Assembly: GCF_000710035.2 (NCBI RefSeq)
Contig: NZ_JMJJ01000005.1
Coordinates: 186,001-250,000 of the forward strand
Direction of reading: 5' to 3'
DNA from: Pantoea ananatis LMG 2665
GTDB lineage: Bacteria > Pseudomonadota > Gammaproteobacteria > Enterobacterales > Enterobacteriaceae
DNA length: 64,000 bases
The translations under genes were made by a program, and so were the position numbers. The first letter of the stretch is position 1, and each line of letters begins with the position of its first letter. This document shows positions 32,273 to 41,272 of this stretch, piece after piece. The notes under the pieces are model-generated. The model made no database searches. It was not told the origin of the DNA and saw only the letters and a list, made by a program, of their open reading frames with translations.

Positions 32273-32851
32273 TTAAACGGCGTGTTTAACCTGTTCATCC
32301 AGCAGTTGTGGAAAGATATCGGCAGTATCTGCAGAAAGTTTACGTCTTTTTACGGCACGTGATGGTGGCTGGCACAGGCTGCAGACAAAGCTGCCAACAG
32401 GCTGATGTGCATGATTAATAAAGCTGCCGTTGCAGCTTTTACAATCCGATAATTCCAGCATACCGCTTTCGACGAATCGCACCAGGGTCCAGGCGCGTGT
32501 CAGCGCCAACAGCGGGCCCTCGTCCGATTGCGGGCACTGCTCAAGATAGAGGCGGTAGGCTTTGATTACCGCATCAATACCTTTGCTCAAACCGGTTTTC
32601 AGTAAGAAAGTCCAGGCGTTACAGAACATGGAAGCATGAATATTTTGTTCCCACGTCATGAACCAGTCAGTAGAGAAAGGCAACATGCCTTTAGGTGGTG
32701 GACTACCACGCAACTCTTTATACAGTTTAATCAGGCGACCGCGGCTCAGCTGCGTTTCGCTTTCAAGCATTTGTAACCGCGCACCCAGGGTAATCAGCTC
32801 CATGGCGAGCTGAATATCGCGCGCTTCCTGAACAATACTTTTTTCACCCAT
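32273..32851 (-). CDS. flhC: Flagellar master regulator subunit FlhC
   Basis: FlhC pairs with FlhD as FlhD4C2, the activator of class II flagellar promoters. The 192-residue product starts [20 protein letters not shown] and has the zinc site formed by four Cys in DCKSCNGSF and FVCSLCQPP near residues 137-160. Its start shares one base with the flhD stop (TAATG). The 3' end of the gene holds the sigma-28 promoter of motA. Confidence 0.97.
   Translation of the reverse strand: MGEKSIVQEARDIQLAMELITLGARLQMLESETQLSRGRLIKLYKELRGSPPPKGMLPFSTDWFMTWEQNIHASMFCNAWTFLLKTGLSKGIDAVIKAYRLYLEQCPQSDEGPLLALTRAWTLVRFVESGMLELSDCKSCNGSFINHAHQPVGSFVCSLCQPPSRAVKRRKLSADTADIFPQLLDEQVKHAV
32317..32342 (-). promoter_or_regulatory. 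Sigma-28 (FliA) promoter of motA, inside flhC
   Basis: On the minus strand TAAA (32342-32339), 15 bp, then GCCGATA (32323-32317). The promoter sits in the last codons of flhC, as in E. coli, about 165 bp upstream of motA. Confidence 0.87.
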
Positions 32852-33201
32852 TATACCGCCCTCTTTTTAGTAGGCGCGGCGTCTTTAGACGCGCTGCGTA
32901 ATAAACGGCTGGATAACAAAATCCCGGTGTGGATCTGTTGCAAATCATCCACGCGAGATTCCTGCGTCAGGCGATTAATAACGGTGCTATCGGTAAAACG
33001 AAACTGACACACAAGTTGATTGGTCTCAGCTAATTTTACCATTTCAGGTAAGGTTAATTCTGACAACGCATCTGCCATCTTTTCATCGATCCCGAGGCGA
33101 AACATTGCCGAAGCTTTTTCCTGGTTAATTAATCGCTGCGCGAGCAGTAAATATGACAAGTTGATATCGTAAATATGTTTTAGTAATTCAGATGTACCCA
33201 T
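32851..33201 (-). CDS. flhD: Flagellar master regulator subunit FlhD
   Basis: FlhD is the partner of FlhC in the flagellar master activator. ATG 33201 gives [22 protein letters not shown], aligned with E. coli FlhD, with AGGATGG upstream; a further ATG at 33288 adds unconserved residues. The conserved Cys of the inter-subunit disulfide is in [10 protein letters not shown], and [20 protein letters not shown] is the family core. Length is 116 residues. A 250-nt leader with CRP and RcsB-like sites lies upstream. Confidence 0.96.
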   Translation of the reverse strand: MGTSELLKHIYDINLSYLLLAQRLINQEKASAMFRLGIDEKMADALSELTLPEMVKLAETNQLVCQFRFTDSTVINRLTQESRVDDLQQIHTGILLSSRLLRSASKDAAPTKKRAV

Positions 33202-33428
33202 TTTTCCATCCTGAGAGACGCGACGTAACTTACCGCAGATAACATCTCTGCGTATCGAGCTGCTGGTTGGTAAATCTAAAGATGGCAAAAATAATTAAAC
33301 ATAAAAGGCAAATGGTTCTGAGTGCTGCTTCTTTTTACGACCCTGTGTTTTGGGTCAGAAGTCAATTTTTTCAGTCCACCTTATTCTTAAGTCTTCAACC
33401 TTCTTCCGTGAGGCCTTCATACATTTTT

Positions 33429-33442
33429 TAAGACTAATCCGA
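33429..33442 (-). promoter_or_regulatory. RcsB/RcsAB-like box at flhDC
   Basis: The plus strand reads TAAGACTAATCCGA, 11 of 14 matches to the RcsAB consensus TAAGAATATTCCTA. It would lie at about +5 to +18 of the predicted flhDC start, as the repressing RcsAB box does in E. coli. Confidence 0.6.
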
Positions 33443-33453
33443 AAACAAGGCAA

Positions 33454-33460
33454 ATCTATA
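33454..33460 (-). promoter_or_regulatory. Predicted -10 of the flhDC promoter
   Basis: TATAGAT on the minus strand; the start point near 33447 would put the CRP site at about -70.5 and leave a leader of about 245 nt, like E. coli flhDC. No good -35 is visible, as expected for a CRP-dependent promoter. Confidence 0.5.
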
Positions 33461-33509
33461 TCGTCTGATCCTCACATACAACGACAGTTCAGTGAAATTT
33501 TGGATAAAG

Positions 33510-33525
33510 TGTGACACAGGTCACA
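33510..33525 (-). promoter_or_regulatory. CRP site of flhDC
   Basis: TGTGACACAGGTCACA is a perfect TGTGA-N6-TCACA palindrome, flanked by AAAG/CTTT, about 309 bp upstream of flhD. Flagellar synthesis is CRP-activated in enterobacteria. Confidence 0.88.
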
Positions 33526-34154
33526 CTTTTGAGCCTTTTTTCTTCAGAAATACTTTATGATCACATTTTGACTGTGTGTTTTTTGAGCGAAATTACGTTT
33601 TTTTTGTATGGATTTGTCCTAACCAGGACTTAATTAGCAACAAAACGGCCGCAAAAGCCAAATCAGACCGTTGAGGTCAGGTTTATGTTCACGAATGCAA
33701 TTTGTACCCTATTTAGAACCATTCAAAACCATAAAAGCAGTGGAATGTGCTGCCAGCAGAAACAATTATTTGTTTTTAAATTAGTCAGTTAGCGTTTTAC
33801 TGCAGAGTAAGGGGCAACAGCCATGTCCGGCAGGCGATGGGGATTAGGCGCGTTCTGGCAATCCGTTGTAAAGGGTGACAGCAAGGTGTTTAGAGGGTGA
33901 TCGTCGATGTAACAAGGAGTTACATTAATAACGTAAATGAATTGCAGGCAAGATAGTTTTATGCACTAAGAGTATCGGCCCGGATCTTCAAAACTTTAGC
34001 TTAACCAGGTAAAAATAGTGTTTTGACATTTTAATGGGTCATTTTGACAGCAAAAGTGCCGGAATAGTGTCCTGCCGCGGTACGGGACCGCCTTTGAGTT
34101 AAGGGTAACTGATTAAAACATAAGGAGCGTTTGCAGACGGCAAGCGAGGGTCAA
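33526..34154. other. Long region between flhDC promoter and otsA
   Basis: About 630 bp with no gene I can support. A 25-codon frame at 33823-33900 on the plus strand (start MSGRRWGLGAFWQ, weak AAGGGG upstream) is the only notable small frame. The region probably holds distal regulatory sequence for flhDC. Confidence 0.5.
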
Positions 34155-34190
34155 ATACGACAAACAGCAAGCCATCCCTGGCTTGCTGCG
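34155..34190 (-). terminator. Terminator after otsA
   Basis: A 10-bp stem, CAGCAAGCCA/TGGCTTGCTG at 34165-34188, is followed on the minus strand by TTTGTCGTATTTG. It lies 6 bp past the otsA stop. Confidence 0.7.
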
Positions 34191-34193
34191 GCA

Positions 34194-35630
34194 TCAGGCG
34201 AGTTTTGGAAATGTGGCCACTTTATTCGCCATTCCATGATCGGCGCTACGTGGCGCAATCTTTTCGAGATCGCGTAGGAAGCTTTCGCGCCATGCGGTGA
34301 TGTCGTTCTTACGCAGAACCGCCATCATATCGTTATAGCGAGAAATTCTTTCCGTGCGCGGCATAGTAATGGCTTTGTCCAGCGCAGCGGCCACCTCATC
34401 CCGGTCATAGGGATTCACGATCAATGCCGAGGTCAGCTCATTCGCCGCACCGGCAAAGCGGGACAGTACCAGTACGCCCGGGTCATCCGGGTCCTGTGCC
34501 GCAACATACTCTTTCGCAACCAGGTTCATCCCATCACGTAACGGCGTCACCAGCCCCACGTCGGTAAGACGGAAGATTTTCATCAACAGACGACGGTCAA
34601 AGTGCTGGTTAAGGTAGTACAGCGGCGTCCAGCCCAGCGTCCCATATTTACCGTTAATGCGCCCTGCTTCGGTTTCAAGCTGATGACGAATATCCTGGTA
34701 AGCCTGCACATCACCGCGTGACGTGGGCGCAATCTGAGAATAGCGAATTTTGCCGTGATGCTGAGGGAAGTTTTCCAGCAGCGCCTCGTAAGCCAGGAAA
34801 CGTTCTGGTAACCCCTTGGAGTAGTCCAGACGCTCACAGGCGATGATGTTGCGGGCATCGCCCAGCTCTTTTTTCATCGCGGCCATCTTCGGTGGCAACG
34901 GCCCTTCAGCCATCTCTTTAATGCTGTCGGGTTCAATCCCTATCGGGTAGACCTCTGTCATAAAGGTATTGCCATAGGCGCGGTGTTTCTTGTCACCCTT
35001 ATTCTGCAACTGGGTCAACTGGCTGACACTGTCGAGGAAAGCCACACGATCTGATTCTGTCTGGAAGCCCAGCAGATCGTATTCGCACAGCATCTCCAGC
35101 AGTTCCTTATGAGGAGGCAGCGCGTTGAAAATTTCCGGCGTAGGGAAAGGAATATGCAGGAAGAAGCCGATACGGTTGTTAATGCCAGCCCGACGCAATG
35201 CAGCGGCAAAAGGTAAAAAGTGGTAATCGTGGATCCACAGAATGTCATCCGGCTTAATCAGCGGCTTTAATCGCTGCGCGACCGCATCATTGACCTCACA
35301 GTAGCCTTCCCAGGCTTCGCGCTGGAACTGAACTAAGTCTAACCGGTAGTGAAAGGCGGGCCAGATAACGGTGTTTGAAAACTGGCAGTAGTAAAGATCG
35401 TATTCGTTCTGGCTCAGAGGGAAAGAGGCATATTCAATACCGTCATGTTCCATTACCGATACCGGATTTTCTTCTTCACCTGAAAACTCACTGATCTCAC
35501 CGTTCCAGCCAAACCAGAGTCCGCCCGTGCTCTTCAGCGCGTCCAGAATGCCGACGGCCAGGCCGCCAGCACCGGTTTTGTTCCCATTTGGCATGGCGAT
35601 ACGGTTAGATACAACCACTAAACGACTCAT
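34194..35630 (-). CDS. otsA: Trehalose-6-phosphate synthase OtsA
   Basis: OtsA condenses UDP-glucose and glucose-6-phosphate to trehalose-6-phosphate for osmoprotection. The 478-residue GT20 enzyme starts [27 protein letters not shown]; acceptor and donor blocks include [28 protein letters not shown] near 125, [12 protein letters not shown] near 263 and [16 protein letters not shown] near 360. It overlaps otsB by 4 bp. The otsBA order is that of E. coli, where the operon is RpoS-dependent. Confidence 0.97.
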   Translation of the reverse strand: MSRLVVVSNRIAMPNGNKTGAGGLAVGILDALKSTGGLWFGWNGEISEFSGEEENPVSVMEHDGIEYASFPLSQNEYDLYYCQFSNTVIWPAFHYRLDLVQFQREAWEGYCEVNDAVAQRLKPLIKPDDILWIHDYHFLPFAAALRRAGINNRIGFFLHIPFPTPEIFNALPPHKELLEMLCEYDLLGFQTESDRVAFLDSVSQLTQLQNKGDKKHRAYGNTFMTEVYPIGIEPDSIKEMAEGPLPPKMAAMKKELGDARNIIACERLDYSKGLPERFLAYEALLENFPQHHGKIRYSQIAPTSRGDVQAYQDIRHQLETEAGRINGKYGTLGWTPLYYLNQHFDRRLLMKIFRLTDVGLVTPLRDGMNLVAKEYVAAQDPDDPGVLVLSRFAGAANELTSALIVNPYDRDEVAAALDKAITMPRTERISRYNDMMAVLRKNDITAWRESFLRDLEKIAPRSADHGMANKVATFPKLA

Positions 35631-36415
35631 AACCTACACTCCTTACCAATGTTGTCTTGCTCTAATTGTAATCGTGTTGTTTCAAGCCAGGCATAGACAT
35701 CCGTAACGTCATGTAAACGATAATGCGCCTGACTGGGGCCTTCCCCCACTTTTATAGAGATTCCCTGCAGGGCATTCACCGCAGCGAATCCTTTTTCATC
35801 GGTCAGGTCATCCCCGATAAACACCGGGATACGGCCTGAGAATGGGGCTTCCTGCATAAATTTATGGACGGCTGCGCCTTTATCAATCCCGGTGGGTTTG
35901 ATTTCTACAACGCATTTGCCGGGTTGCAGCGCAAGGCCGTTAAAACGCGCCACCGCAGCCTGAGCCAGTTGCATGACATCCTGTTCGTGCTGCGGCGCGC
36001 GACGGTAATGAAGCGCGAAAGCCATGCCTTTGGCTTCTAACTGCGTACCCGGCCACTGCTCCATCGCCTCCTCAAGCAGGCGTTTGAGCGGACGTTCAAC
36101 ATCATCTGGCAAAGTCACCCGATGCAGTTCGCCTGTCGCATCACGCCGTTCAGCACCATGCACGCCTGCTGCCGGTGCCCGCATAGGCGCCGCCAGCGCA
36201 TCCAGTTGTTCGACAGGTCGGCCAGAAACCAGCGCCACTGCGCCATGGCATAACGATGAGAGCCGTTGCAGTTCTGCGACGACATTTTCTGGAATGAATA
36301 CAGCATCGGGCTGGGACTGAATCGCTGCCAGCGTGCCATCGACATCAAAAAAGAAGGCATACAGACCGCCGCTCAATGACGGAAATGAGGCATCACTATC
36401 TGCCATCTGGGTCAC
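35627..36415 (-). CDS. otsB: Trehalose-6-phosphate phosphatase OtsB
   Basis: OtsB removes phosphate from trehalose-6-phosphate. The 262-residue HAD phosphatase has motif I FFFDVDGTLA near residue 21 (both catalytic Asp), VALVSGRPVEQLD near 61, GVHGAERRD near 84, the motif III region KCVVEIKPTGIDKGAAV, and motif IV IGDDLTDEKGF near 204. It is first in otsBA, translationally coupled to otsA. Confidence 0.95.
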   Translation of the reverse strand: MTQMADSDASFPSLSGGLYAFFFDVDGTLAAIQSQPDAVFIPENVVAELQRLSSLCHGAVALVSGRPVEQLDALAAPMRAPAAGVHGAERRDATGELHRVTLPDDVERPLKRLLEEAMEQWPGTQLEAKGMAFALHYRRAPQHEQDVMQLAQAAVARFNGLALQPGKCVVEIKPTGIDKGAAVHKFMQEAPFSGRIPVFIGDDLTDEKGFAAVNALQGISIKVGEGPSQAHYRLHDVTDVYAWLETTRLQLEQDNIGKECRL

Positions 36416-36762
36416 GTGTCTTCTCCTGTAAATAGGTTCATCATCAGGACATCACAGCAGAGGACGTTTCAGCAAGAGGTTGGCTCAAGGCCATGTGAAG
36501 TAAGGATACTGCGTGGTAAAACCCTGCAATTCAACAACCCTTTTTCAAAAAACAAATGTGTTTTGATGCTGATAAATCCGCTGGCTGCTATTGTCGCCCC
36601 ATAAAGTGTAGTCGCTAAATTTCGTTCTGCCAGGAATGTGCATTTCCTGTGCCAGCCGTCTCGCTTTCCAATGCCCTGGACTGGCCCGGACCGATCCCTG
36701 AGCGCATACCGTCTTTTTATCAAGCGCTCAACAGTGAAATAAAAGTGTAATAAATGGCCCTG
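36416..36762. other. Intergenic region between divergent otsBA and pmrAB
   Basis: No gene can be supported in these 347 bp. It must contain the otsB promoter; no clear element was assigned. The PmrA box begins just after it. Confidence 0.5.
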
Positions 36763-36779
36763 TTTAAGGTTTTCTTAAT
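36763..36779 (+). promoter_or_regulatory. PmrA (BasR) box
   Basis: TTTAAG-GTTTT-CTTAAT is a perfect fit to the PmrA direct repeat YTTAAK-N5-YTTAAK, with a further TTTAAT 2 bp on. A -10 (TAAAAT at 36799-36804) lies 19 bp downstream. It predicts autoregulation of the pmrAB transcript. Confidence 0.75.
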
Positions 36780-36929
36780 CTTTAATCAGCAGACTGTTTA
36801 AAATTATTGTCAACTCATTCGCGCGTACACGGATGGGCGGTATTTTGTTGGTTTCATGAACGCTTTTTAATCGGTGATAATAGTAATTAATGACTTTCCA
36901 TCCGTCCTGGATTAATAATTCCTTTCCGT

Positions 36930-37304
36930 ATGAAATCATTTTTTGGGCGTCGCTTTCCCATATTACTGATTACGTCCTTTTGGCAATGCGGCATTTTATG
37001 TTTTGCTATATCGCGACAGCTTTATTGCCCTGGCAAGGTTTTCGTCATACGGCGTTGCCATTCGTCTGAATGTGGCATTGCGTCAGGCAGTCTCTCAGCG
37101 TTATCGCGGCATTCGGTAAAGGTTACGCGTCGTTTGCCATCGATTAATAGGGTGAGATTCCCTGACGCAATAGGCGTTTACGTTGCTTTCGGTCACAATA
37201 GCCGGGGCGCTTGTCCTGTTCACCCCCGCGATGGGGACTCAAACACGCTTTATCTGCCTTTCTCACTGCCAGCGCCGATTCGTAAAGGGTTTCAGAACTT
37301 ATGA
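36930..37304 (+). CDS. Uncertain ORF coupled to pmrA
   Basis: A 124-codon frame starts ATG 36930 and ends in a 4-bp ATGA overlap with pmrA, the spacing seen for eptA-pmrA in E. coli. The N terminus is hydrophobic ([20 protein letters not shown]), but the rest is rich in Cys, Arg and Ser and looks like neither EptA nor any family I recognise. It may be a real small protein, or chance frame in a degraded leader where eptA used to be. The PmrA box lies 150 bp upstream. Confidence 0.3.
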   Translation: MKSFFGRRFPILLITSFWQCGILCFAISRQLYCPGKVFVIRRCHSSECGIASGSLSALSRHSVKVTRRLPSINRVRFPDAIGVYVAFGHNSRGACPVHPRDGDSNTLYLPFSLPAPIRKGFQNL

Positions 37305-37987
37305 AAATATTGATTGTTGAAGACGATGCCCTGCTACTTCAGGGGCTGGTACTGGCGCTGGAAGGTGCAGGCTACGTGTGCGATGGTGTTTCAACGGTCC
37401 GTTCTGCCGAAGCCCACCTTGCCAGCGGACTTTACAGCCTGGTGCTGCTGGATATCGGCCTGCCGGACGAAGACGGCCTGCATTTACTGCAACGCCTGCG
37501 TCGTCAAAAGCAGATGCAGCCCGTTTTAATCCTGACCGCACGCGATACCATTGAAGAGCGCATAGCCGGACTCGATGCCGGCGCTGATGACTATTTGATT
37601 AAGCCTTTTGCGCTGGATGAGTTGCTGGCACGGATTCGCGCGCTGATCAGGCGTCACGTCAACCAGGGCGATTCCCGCCTCGAAGTGGGTAATCTGTCAC
37701 TGGATATGACCCACCGCCAGATTCATCTGGATGACGTGCTGCTCGACCTGACGCCCAAAGAGTTTTCCATTCTGTCCCGGTTGATGTTGAAAGCAGGCCA
37801 TCCGGTTCACCGTGAGTTGCTGTATCAGGACATCTACAACTTTGATAATGAGCCCTCCACCAATACGCTGGAAGTCCATATTCATAACCTGCGCGACAAG
37901 GTGGGCAAAGCCACGATCCGAACGGTTCGCGGTTTTGGCTATGCCTTATCTCAGCCGCGCGCAGAAAACGAGTCATCACCCGAATGA
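37301..37987 (+). CDS. pmrA: Two-component response regulator PmrA (BasR)
   Basis: PmrA is the OmpR-family regulator of lipid A modification genes in response to Fe(III), mild acid and polymyxin. The 228-residue product starts [17 protein letters not shown]51 is the phospho-acceptor ([14 protein letters not shown]), K102-type lysine is in [10 protein letters not shown], and the winged-helix domain carries [17 protein letters not shown] and [17 protein letters not shown], nearly identical to E. coli BasR. It overlaps pmrB by 4 bp. Confidence 0.93.
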   Translation: MKILIVEDDALLLQGLVLALEGAGYVCDGVSTVRSAEAHLASGLYSLVLLDIGLPDEDGLHLLQRLRRQKQMQPVLILTARDTIEERIAGLDAGADDYLIKPFALDELLARIRALIRRHVNQGDSRLEVGNLSLDMTHRQIHLDDVLLDLTPKEFSILSRLMLKAGHPVHRELLYQDIYNFDNEPSTNTLEVHIHNLRDKVGKATIRTVRGFGYALSQPRAENESSPE

Positions 37988-39051
37988 ATCCCTACCGTTC
38001 TGGCAATACCATGCGTTTCCGGCTGATGCTCACGATTGGCATGATCATGCTGTTTTTTCAGTTGATCAGCGTGGCCTGGCTCTGGCATGAGAGTAAAGAG
38101 CAGGTGCAGTTTTTGGTGGAAGCCAACCTGCTTAACCGCAACATGGATAAGCACGTGGATAAAGAGGTCCGTGAAGCCATCCTGAGCCTGGCGCTGCCCA
38201 GCCTGGTCATGATTAGCCTGACGCTACTGCTGTGCTATCAGGCGGTAAGATGGATCACTCGCCCGCTTTATCAACTGCAGCATGAGCTGGAAAGCCGGAG
38301 TGAGGTGAACCTCGAGCCGATTATCTTTGAAGGCTCCGTTCAGGAGATTGATGCCGTCACGCAGTCCATTAACCGACTTGTTGCGCGGTTGACCGCCAGT
38401 CTTGAACGCGAACGCCTCTTTACTGCCGATGTTGCTCATGAACTGCGTACGCCGCTCGCTGCGCTGCGTTTACATCTTGAACTGTTACAGCGCAACCAGG
38501 CCGTCGATACACAACCGTTATTACAGCGGCTTGATCAGATGTCTGGCAATGTCTCTCAACTGTTGCAACTCACGCGTGCAGGTCAGCAGTTCACCTCTGG
38601 CAGTTATCAGAATGTTGAGATAGTAGAGGAAGTCATCCTGCCGATGGAGGCTGAGTTGAGTGCAATGCTGGAGACGCGCGAGCAGACTCTGACCCTGGAG
38701 GTCGAGGACATGTTCCGGGTGAAGGGCGATGCCATCTTGCTGAGAATGCTACTGCGTAACCTGGTAGAGAATGCTCATCGCTACAGTCCATCGGGCGGAA
38801 ACATTACGGTGCGCATTGAGGCAACAGCCGGGCTGTCGCTCATCATTGAGGATGAAGGGAACGGCATTGATGAAAGTATGCGCGGTGAACTCAGTAAAGC
38901 CTTTGTACGCATGGATACCGGCTACGGCGGCATTGGCCTGGGGTTGAGCATTGTCAGCCGGATTGTCCAGCTCCATGGCGGACAATTCCTGCTGGAAAAT
39001 CGCCCAGATCGTTCAGGCTGCCGCGCCAGGGTAAACTTTGCTACTGCGTGA
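37984..39051 (+). CDS. pmrB: Sensor histidine kinase PmrB (BasS)
   Basis: PmrB is the membrane sensor for PmrA. The 355-residue protein has TM1 near 12-38, a short periplasmic loop with two ExxE motifs (HESKEQ, KEVREA) as in iron-sensing PmrB, TM2 near 62-85, HAMP, the phospho-acceptor block [19 protein letters not shown] near 144, the N box [14 protein letters not shown] and G boxes [10 protein letters not shown] and [10 protein letters not shown]. Its nearest known relative is E. coli BasS over the whole length. Confidence 0.92.
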   Translation: MNPYRSGNTMRFRLMLTIGMIMLFFQLISVAWLWHESKEQVQFLVEANLLNRNMDKHVDKEVREAILSLALPSLVMISLTLLLCYQAVRWITRPLYQLQHELESRSEVNLEPIIFEGSVQEIDAVTQSINRLVARLTASLERERLFTADVAHELRTPLAALRLHLELLQRNQAVDTQPLLQRLDQMSGNVSQLLQLTRAGQQFTSGSYQNVEIVEEVILPMEAELSAMLETREQTLTLEVEDMFRVKGDAILLRMLLRNLVENAHRYSPSGGNITVRIEATAGLSLIIEDEGNGIDESMRGELSKAFVRMDTGYGGIGLGLSIVSRIVQLHGGQFLLENRPDRSGCRARVNFATA

Positions 39052-39052
39052 T

Positions 39053-39172
39053 TTAGCCGTTGAACCAGCAGACCAGAAACGCAATCACTGTGCCGACGGC
39101 AATAAGCACGGCAAGATATTCGCTGAGGCTGCGAGACGGAACAGAACTGACGGATACGGTGGGGGTTTTCAT
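39053..39172 (-). CDS. 39-residue single-pass membrane protein
   Basis: On the minus strand ATG 39172 follows GGAGAG by 5 bp and opens a 39-codon frame ending at 39053. The product starts MKTPTVSVSSVPSRSLSEY and continues LAVLIAVGTVIAFLVCWF, one membrane helix next to the C terminus, then NG. Its stop lies 1 bp from the pmrB stop in convergent orientation. I recognise no named family, but ribosome site and helix make it credible. Confidence 0.65.
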   Translation of the reverse strand: MKTPTVSVSSVPSRSLSEYLAVLIAVGTVIAFLVCWFNG

Positions 39173-39413
39173 CGATCTCTCCAGTGATGTTTTATGCAGT
39201 ATCGCTTCCTTATATTAAGGAAACATTAACCTGCCGCGCCTTCAGGCTGCCCGCCAGGCGCGGGCGATCGATCCCTGCTACGCTAAATCATTCGTCTCAC
39301 ACCATGCCATCACCCCGCTAAAACCTGGCAACGGCCTGAAATGCCTTGTGTGACGTTGAAAACGATCGATCTCATCCCCACCTCTTTCCTTCAGACCAGA
39401 CAGGAGTAATTTT

Positions 39414-39953
39414 ATGGCTATCCAATATGCAGTGATCGCAGGCGGCTGTTTCTGGTGTACAGAAGCGGTCTTTAAAGATGTGATCGGCGTTGAGTCAGTG
39501 GAAAGTGGTTATACCGGCGGTGCGCGCCCTAATCCCACCTACGAGCAGGTGTGCAGCGGCGCAACCGGTCATGCCGAAGCCATTCGTATTGGTTTTGATG
39601 CTGAAAAGATCAGCTATGGCGATTTGCTGGACATCAGCTTTGCGACCCACGATCCGACCCAGCTCAATCGTCAGGGCAATGACATCGGTACACAGTATCG
39701 TTCCGCGATTTTTGTTGAGACGCCGGAGCAGGAAGCCGAAGCCAAAGCGGCCATCGCGCGTGCCCAACAGGATCATGCTGAGCCTGTTGTGACCACCATT
39801 GAACCGTTAAAAGCCTGGTATCCCGCTGAAGGTTATCATCAGGATTACTGGGAAGGCGCCGGTCAGCGCAACGGTTACTGCATGGCGGTGATTCCCCCCA
39901 AACTGCAAAAGCTGCGCAAGAGTTTTGCCAACCGCGTAAAAAGCGCGCCGTAA
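39414..39953 (+). CDS. msrA: Peptide methionine sulfoxide reductase MsrA
   Basis: MsrA reduces methionine-S-sulfoxide in proteins. The 179-residue product begins MAIQYAVIAGGCFWCTEAVF, with the catalytic Cys12 in GCFWC; SGYTGGARPNPTYEQVC near 32 and GNDIGTQYRSAIF near 88 are family blocks, and YHQDYW plus NGYC near the end are typical. AGGAG lies 8 bp before the ATG. It is a monocistronic gene beside pmrAB. Confidence 0.96.
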   Translation: MAIQYAVIAGGCFWCTEAVFKDVIGVESVESGYTGGARPNPTYEQVCSGATGHAEAIRIGFDAEKISYGDLLDISFATHDPTQLNRQGNDIGTQYRSAIFVETPEQEAEAKAAIARAQQDHAEPVVTTIEPLKAWYPAEGYHQDYWEGAGQRNGYCMAVIPPKLQKLRKSFANRVKSAP

Positions 39954-40093
39954 GCTCAGGCAACCCAGCGAATCTCCCCCTTCTGTTACGCTGTGCAATA
40001 TCGCGTTTTTGGCGCCAAAAAACCGCGATTTGCGCAGCCTTAACGCGATTCGTTCAGAGCTTAAGCGAATAGAAAAAAAGAGAAAAATAGTGC

Positions 40094-40122
40094 TTGACCG
40101 TTTCAGGCCGACTCCCTATAGT
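40094..40122 (+). promoter_or_regulatory. Promoter of tRNA-Ser
   Basis: TTGACC, 17 bp, TATAGT, followed by a GC-rich discriminator (AGCGCCCC), typical of stringently controlled stable-RNA promoters. The start would be near 40129, about 32 bp before the tRNA. Confidence 0.85.
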
Positions 40123-40160
40123 AGCGCCCCGTTGACCCAGCGCGGTCAGCAACAATTTGC

Positions 40161-40248
40161 GGTGAGGTGTCCGAGTGGCTGAAGGAGCACGCCTGGAAAG
40201 TGTGTATACGGCAACGTATCGGGGGTTCGAATCCCCCTCTCACCGCCA
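40161..40248 (+). tRNA. tRNA-Ser (anticodon GGA)
   Basis: An 88-nt class II tRNA with acceptor GGTGAGG/CCTCACC, D-arm, anticodon loop CTGGAAA (anticodon GGA), long variable arm, T-loop GTTCGAATCC and encoded GCCA end. It is nearly identical to E. coli tRNA-Ser(GGA). Its 3' 20 bases are duplicated 168 bp downstream. Confidence 0.97.
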
Positions 40249-40260
40249 CATTCAAAGAAG

Positions 40261-40291
40261 AGTCCAGACTAACCTCTGGACTTTTTTTTTT
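40261..40291 (+). terminator. Terminator of tRNA-Ser
   Basis: AGTCCAGA and TCTGGACT around CTAACC, followed by ten T. Confidence 0.92.
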
Positions 40292-40428
40292 GCATATTCT
40301 GCGCCGAGGGGGATGAGAAGCCCCGACCGGGGTTCGACAAAACGGCCCGCCGTTTTGCATGGCCGTCAGGCCACCCGAAGGGCGAGCGCAGCGAGTGAAT
40401 CCCCCTCTCACCGCCACATTCAAAGAAG

Positions 40429-40460
40429 AGTCCAGACTAACCTCTGGACTTTTTTTTTTT
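40429..40460 (+). terminator. Duplicated terminator
   Basis: Second copy of the same stem, here followed by eleven T. No transcript is known to reach it. Confidence 0.8.
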
Positions 40461-40509
40461 GCATATTCTCCGCCGAGGGGGATGAGAAGCCCCGACCGGG
40501 GTTCGGCGT

Positions 40510-40863
40510 CTAGATACCTTGATGCTTAGAGGTAAAGAGTTCAGGGCCGTTATCGCGAAGGAGTTGCAGCATCCGCATCACCGGTGGGCTCGGTGTGATT
40601 TCACCTCGCTCCCATTTCGATACGCTATCGACCGTCATGCCAAATGAGAGCGCCACAAGCGATTGCGACATTCCCCAACGCATGCGCACGTCTTTGATTT
40701 CAGTTGCTGTCATGGGCTTTACTGATGCAATACGGGCACGGAGTTCACGATTTTTTGCGCGCTTTGCTATGGACTCCACTTCTTCATCTGTTGCCAGTCC
40801 TAACGCGTGAAACGCTTTCGCATCTTCAAGTAGTTCACTCAATTCGGCGGGTTCAGTTTTCAT
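40510..40863 (-). CDS. HigA-type antitoxin (XRE family)
   Basis: The 117-residue product has a C-terminal helix-turn-helix: IKDVRMRWGMSQSLVALSFG, then VDSVSKWERGEITPSPPVMRML, the XRE signature with conserved WERG. The acidic N-terminal part probably binds the toxin. It overlaps the upstream toxin gene by 11 bp in toxin-antitoxin order, as in higBA. It lies directly against the duplicated tRNA end, suggesting acquisition by site-specific insertion. Confidence 0.85.
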   Translation of the reverse strand: MKTEPAELSELLEDAKAFHALGLATDEEVESIAKRAKNRELRARIASVKPMTATEIKDVRMRWGMSQSLVALSFGMTVDSVSKWERGEITPSPPVMRMLQLLRDNGPELFTSKHQGI

Positions 40864-41245
40864 TACATTTAACCTCTCTGACCATTCCGCTTCTGACGAG
40901 CAGGCTCATCACTTCACTATTTGCACGGAAAAACATTCTTGCCACATCCCTGTAGGTATCCAGCTGATCTTCATCGATTTCCCTGGCATATTTCCTCGAC
41001 AAGTTTTTAACCCATCCATCGTAATAAACCAGGTTGGTGCCTTGTCTGAAGAAGATGACCGTTCGCACGCCGCCACGCTTGCCTTGGTGAAGAGCAAGAC
41101 GCTTTTTAATAACGCCACCGCCTAAGTCAGCCTCAAACACGCCAGTAATAACGTCACCTGCTGCGTAACACAGGACGCTGTCTGTCAGACGCGTTTTTTT
41201 AAACACTCTGTCAAAACGTTTATGAACATAAAGCGTAAAACCCAT
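40853..41245 (-). CDS. RelE/HigB-type toxin
   Basis: ATG 41245, with AAAAGGGA upstream, gives a 130-residue basic protein starting MGFTLYVHKRFDRVFKKTRL. The block GGGVIKKRLALHQGKRGGVR followed by TVIFFRQGTNLVYYDGWVKN is typical of the RelE-like group paired with XRE antitoxins, which act as mRNA interferases. A further 56 codons upstream lack conservation. Regulation is read from the promoter/operator at 41273-41301. Toxic activity is inferred from family and partner. Confidence 0.82.
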   Translation of the reverse strand: MGFTLYVHKRFDRVFKKTRLTDSVLCYAAGDVITGVFEADLGGGVIKKRLALHQGKRGGVRTVIFFRQGTNLVYYDGWVKNLSRKYAREIDEDQLDTYRDVARMFFRANSEVMSLLVRSGMVREVKCNEN

Positions 41246-41272
41246 GAAAAGTCCCTTTTCGTTATGGCGAGA

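Larger units (their letters stand above)
40229..40505 (+). repeat. Direct repeat of the tRNA-Ser 3' end and its terminator (about 108 bp)
   Basis: Copy 1 is 40229-40336 and copy 2 is 40397-40505, differing by one extra T and one G/C change. Each holds the last 20 tRNA bases, the terminator and a GC-rich inverted repeat (CCCCGACCGGGG). The 60 bp between contain a CAAAACGG/CCGTTTTG hairpin. This is a tandem 168-bp unit with an incomplete second copy. Confidence 0.9.

Noticed and set aside
33823..33900. 25-codon frame MSGRRWGLGAFWQ in the flhDC-otsA gap
   Set aside because: Ribosome site is weak (AAGGGG) and no known small protein is recognised; kept only as a note in the gap entry.
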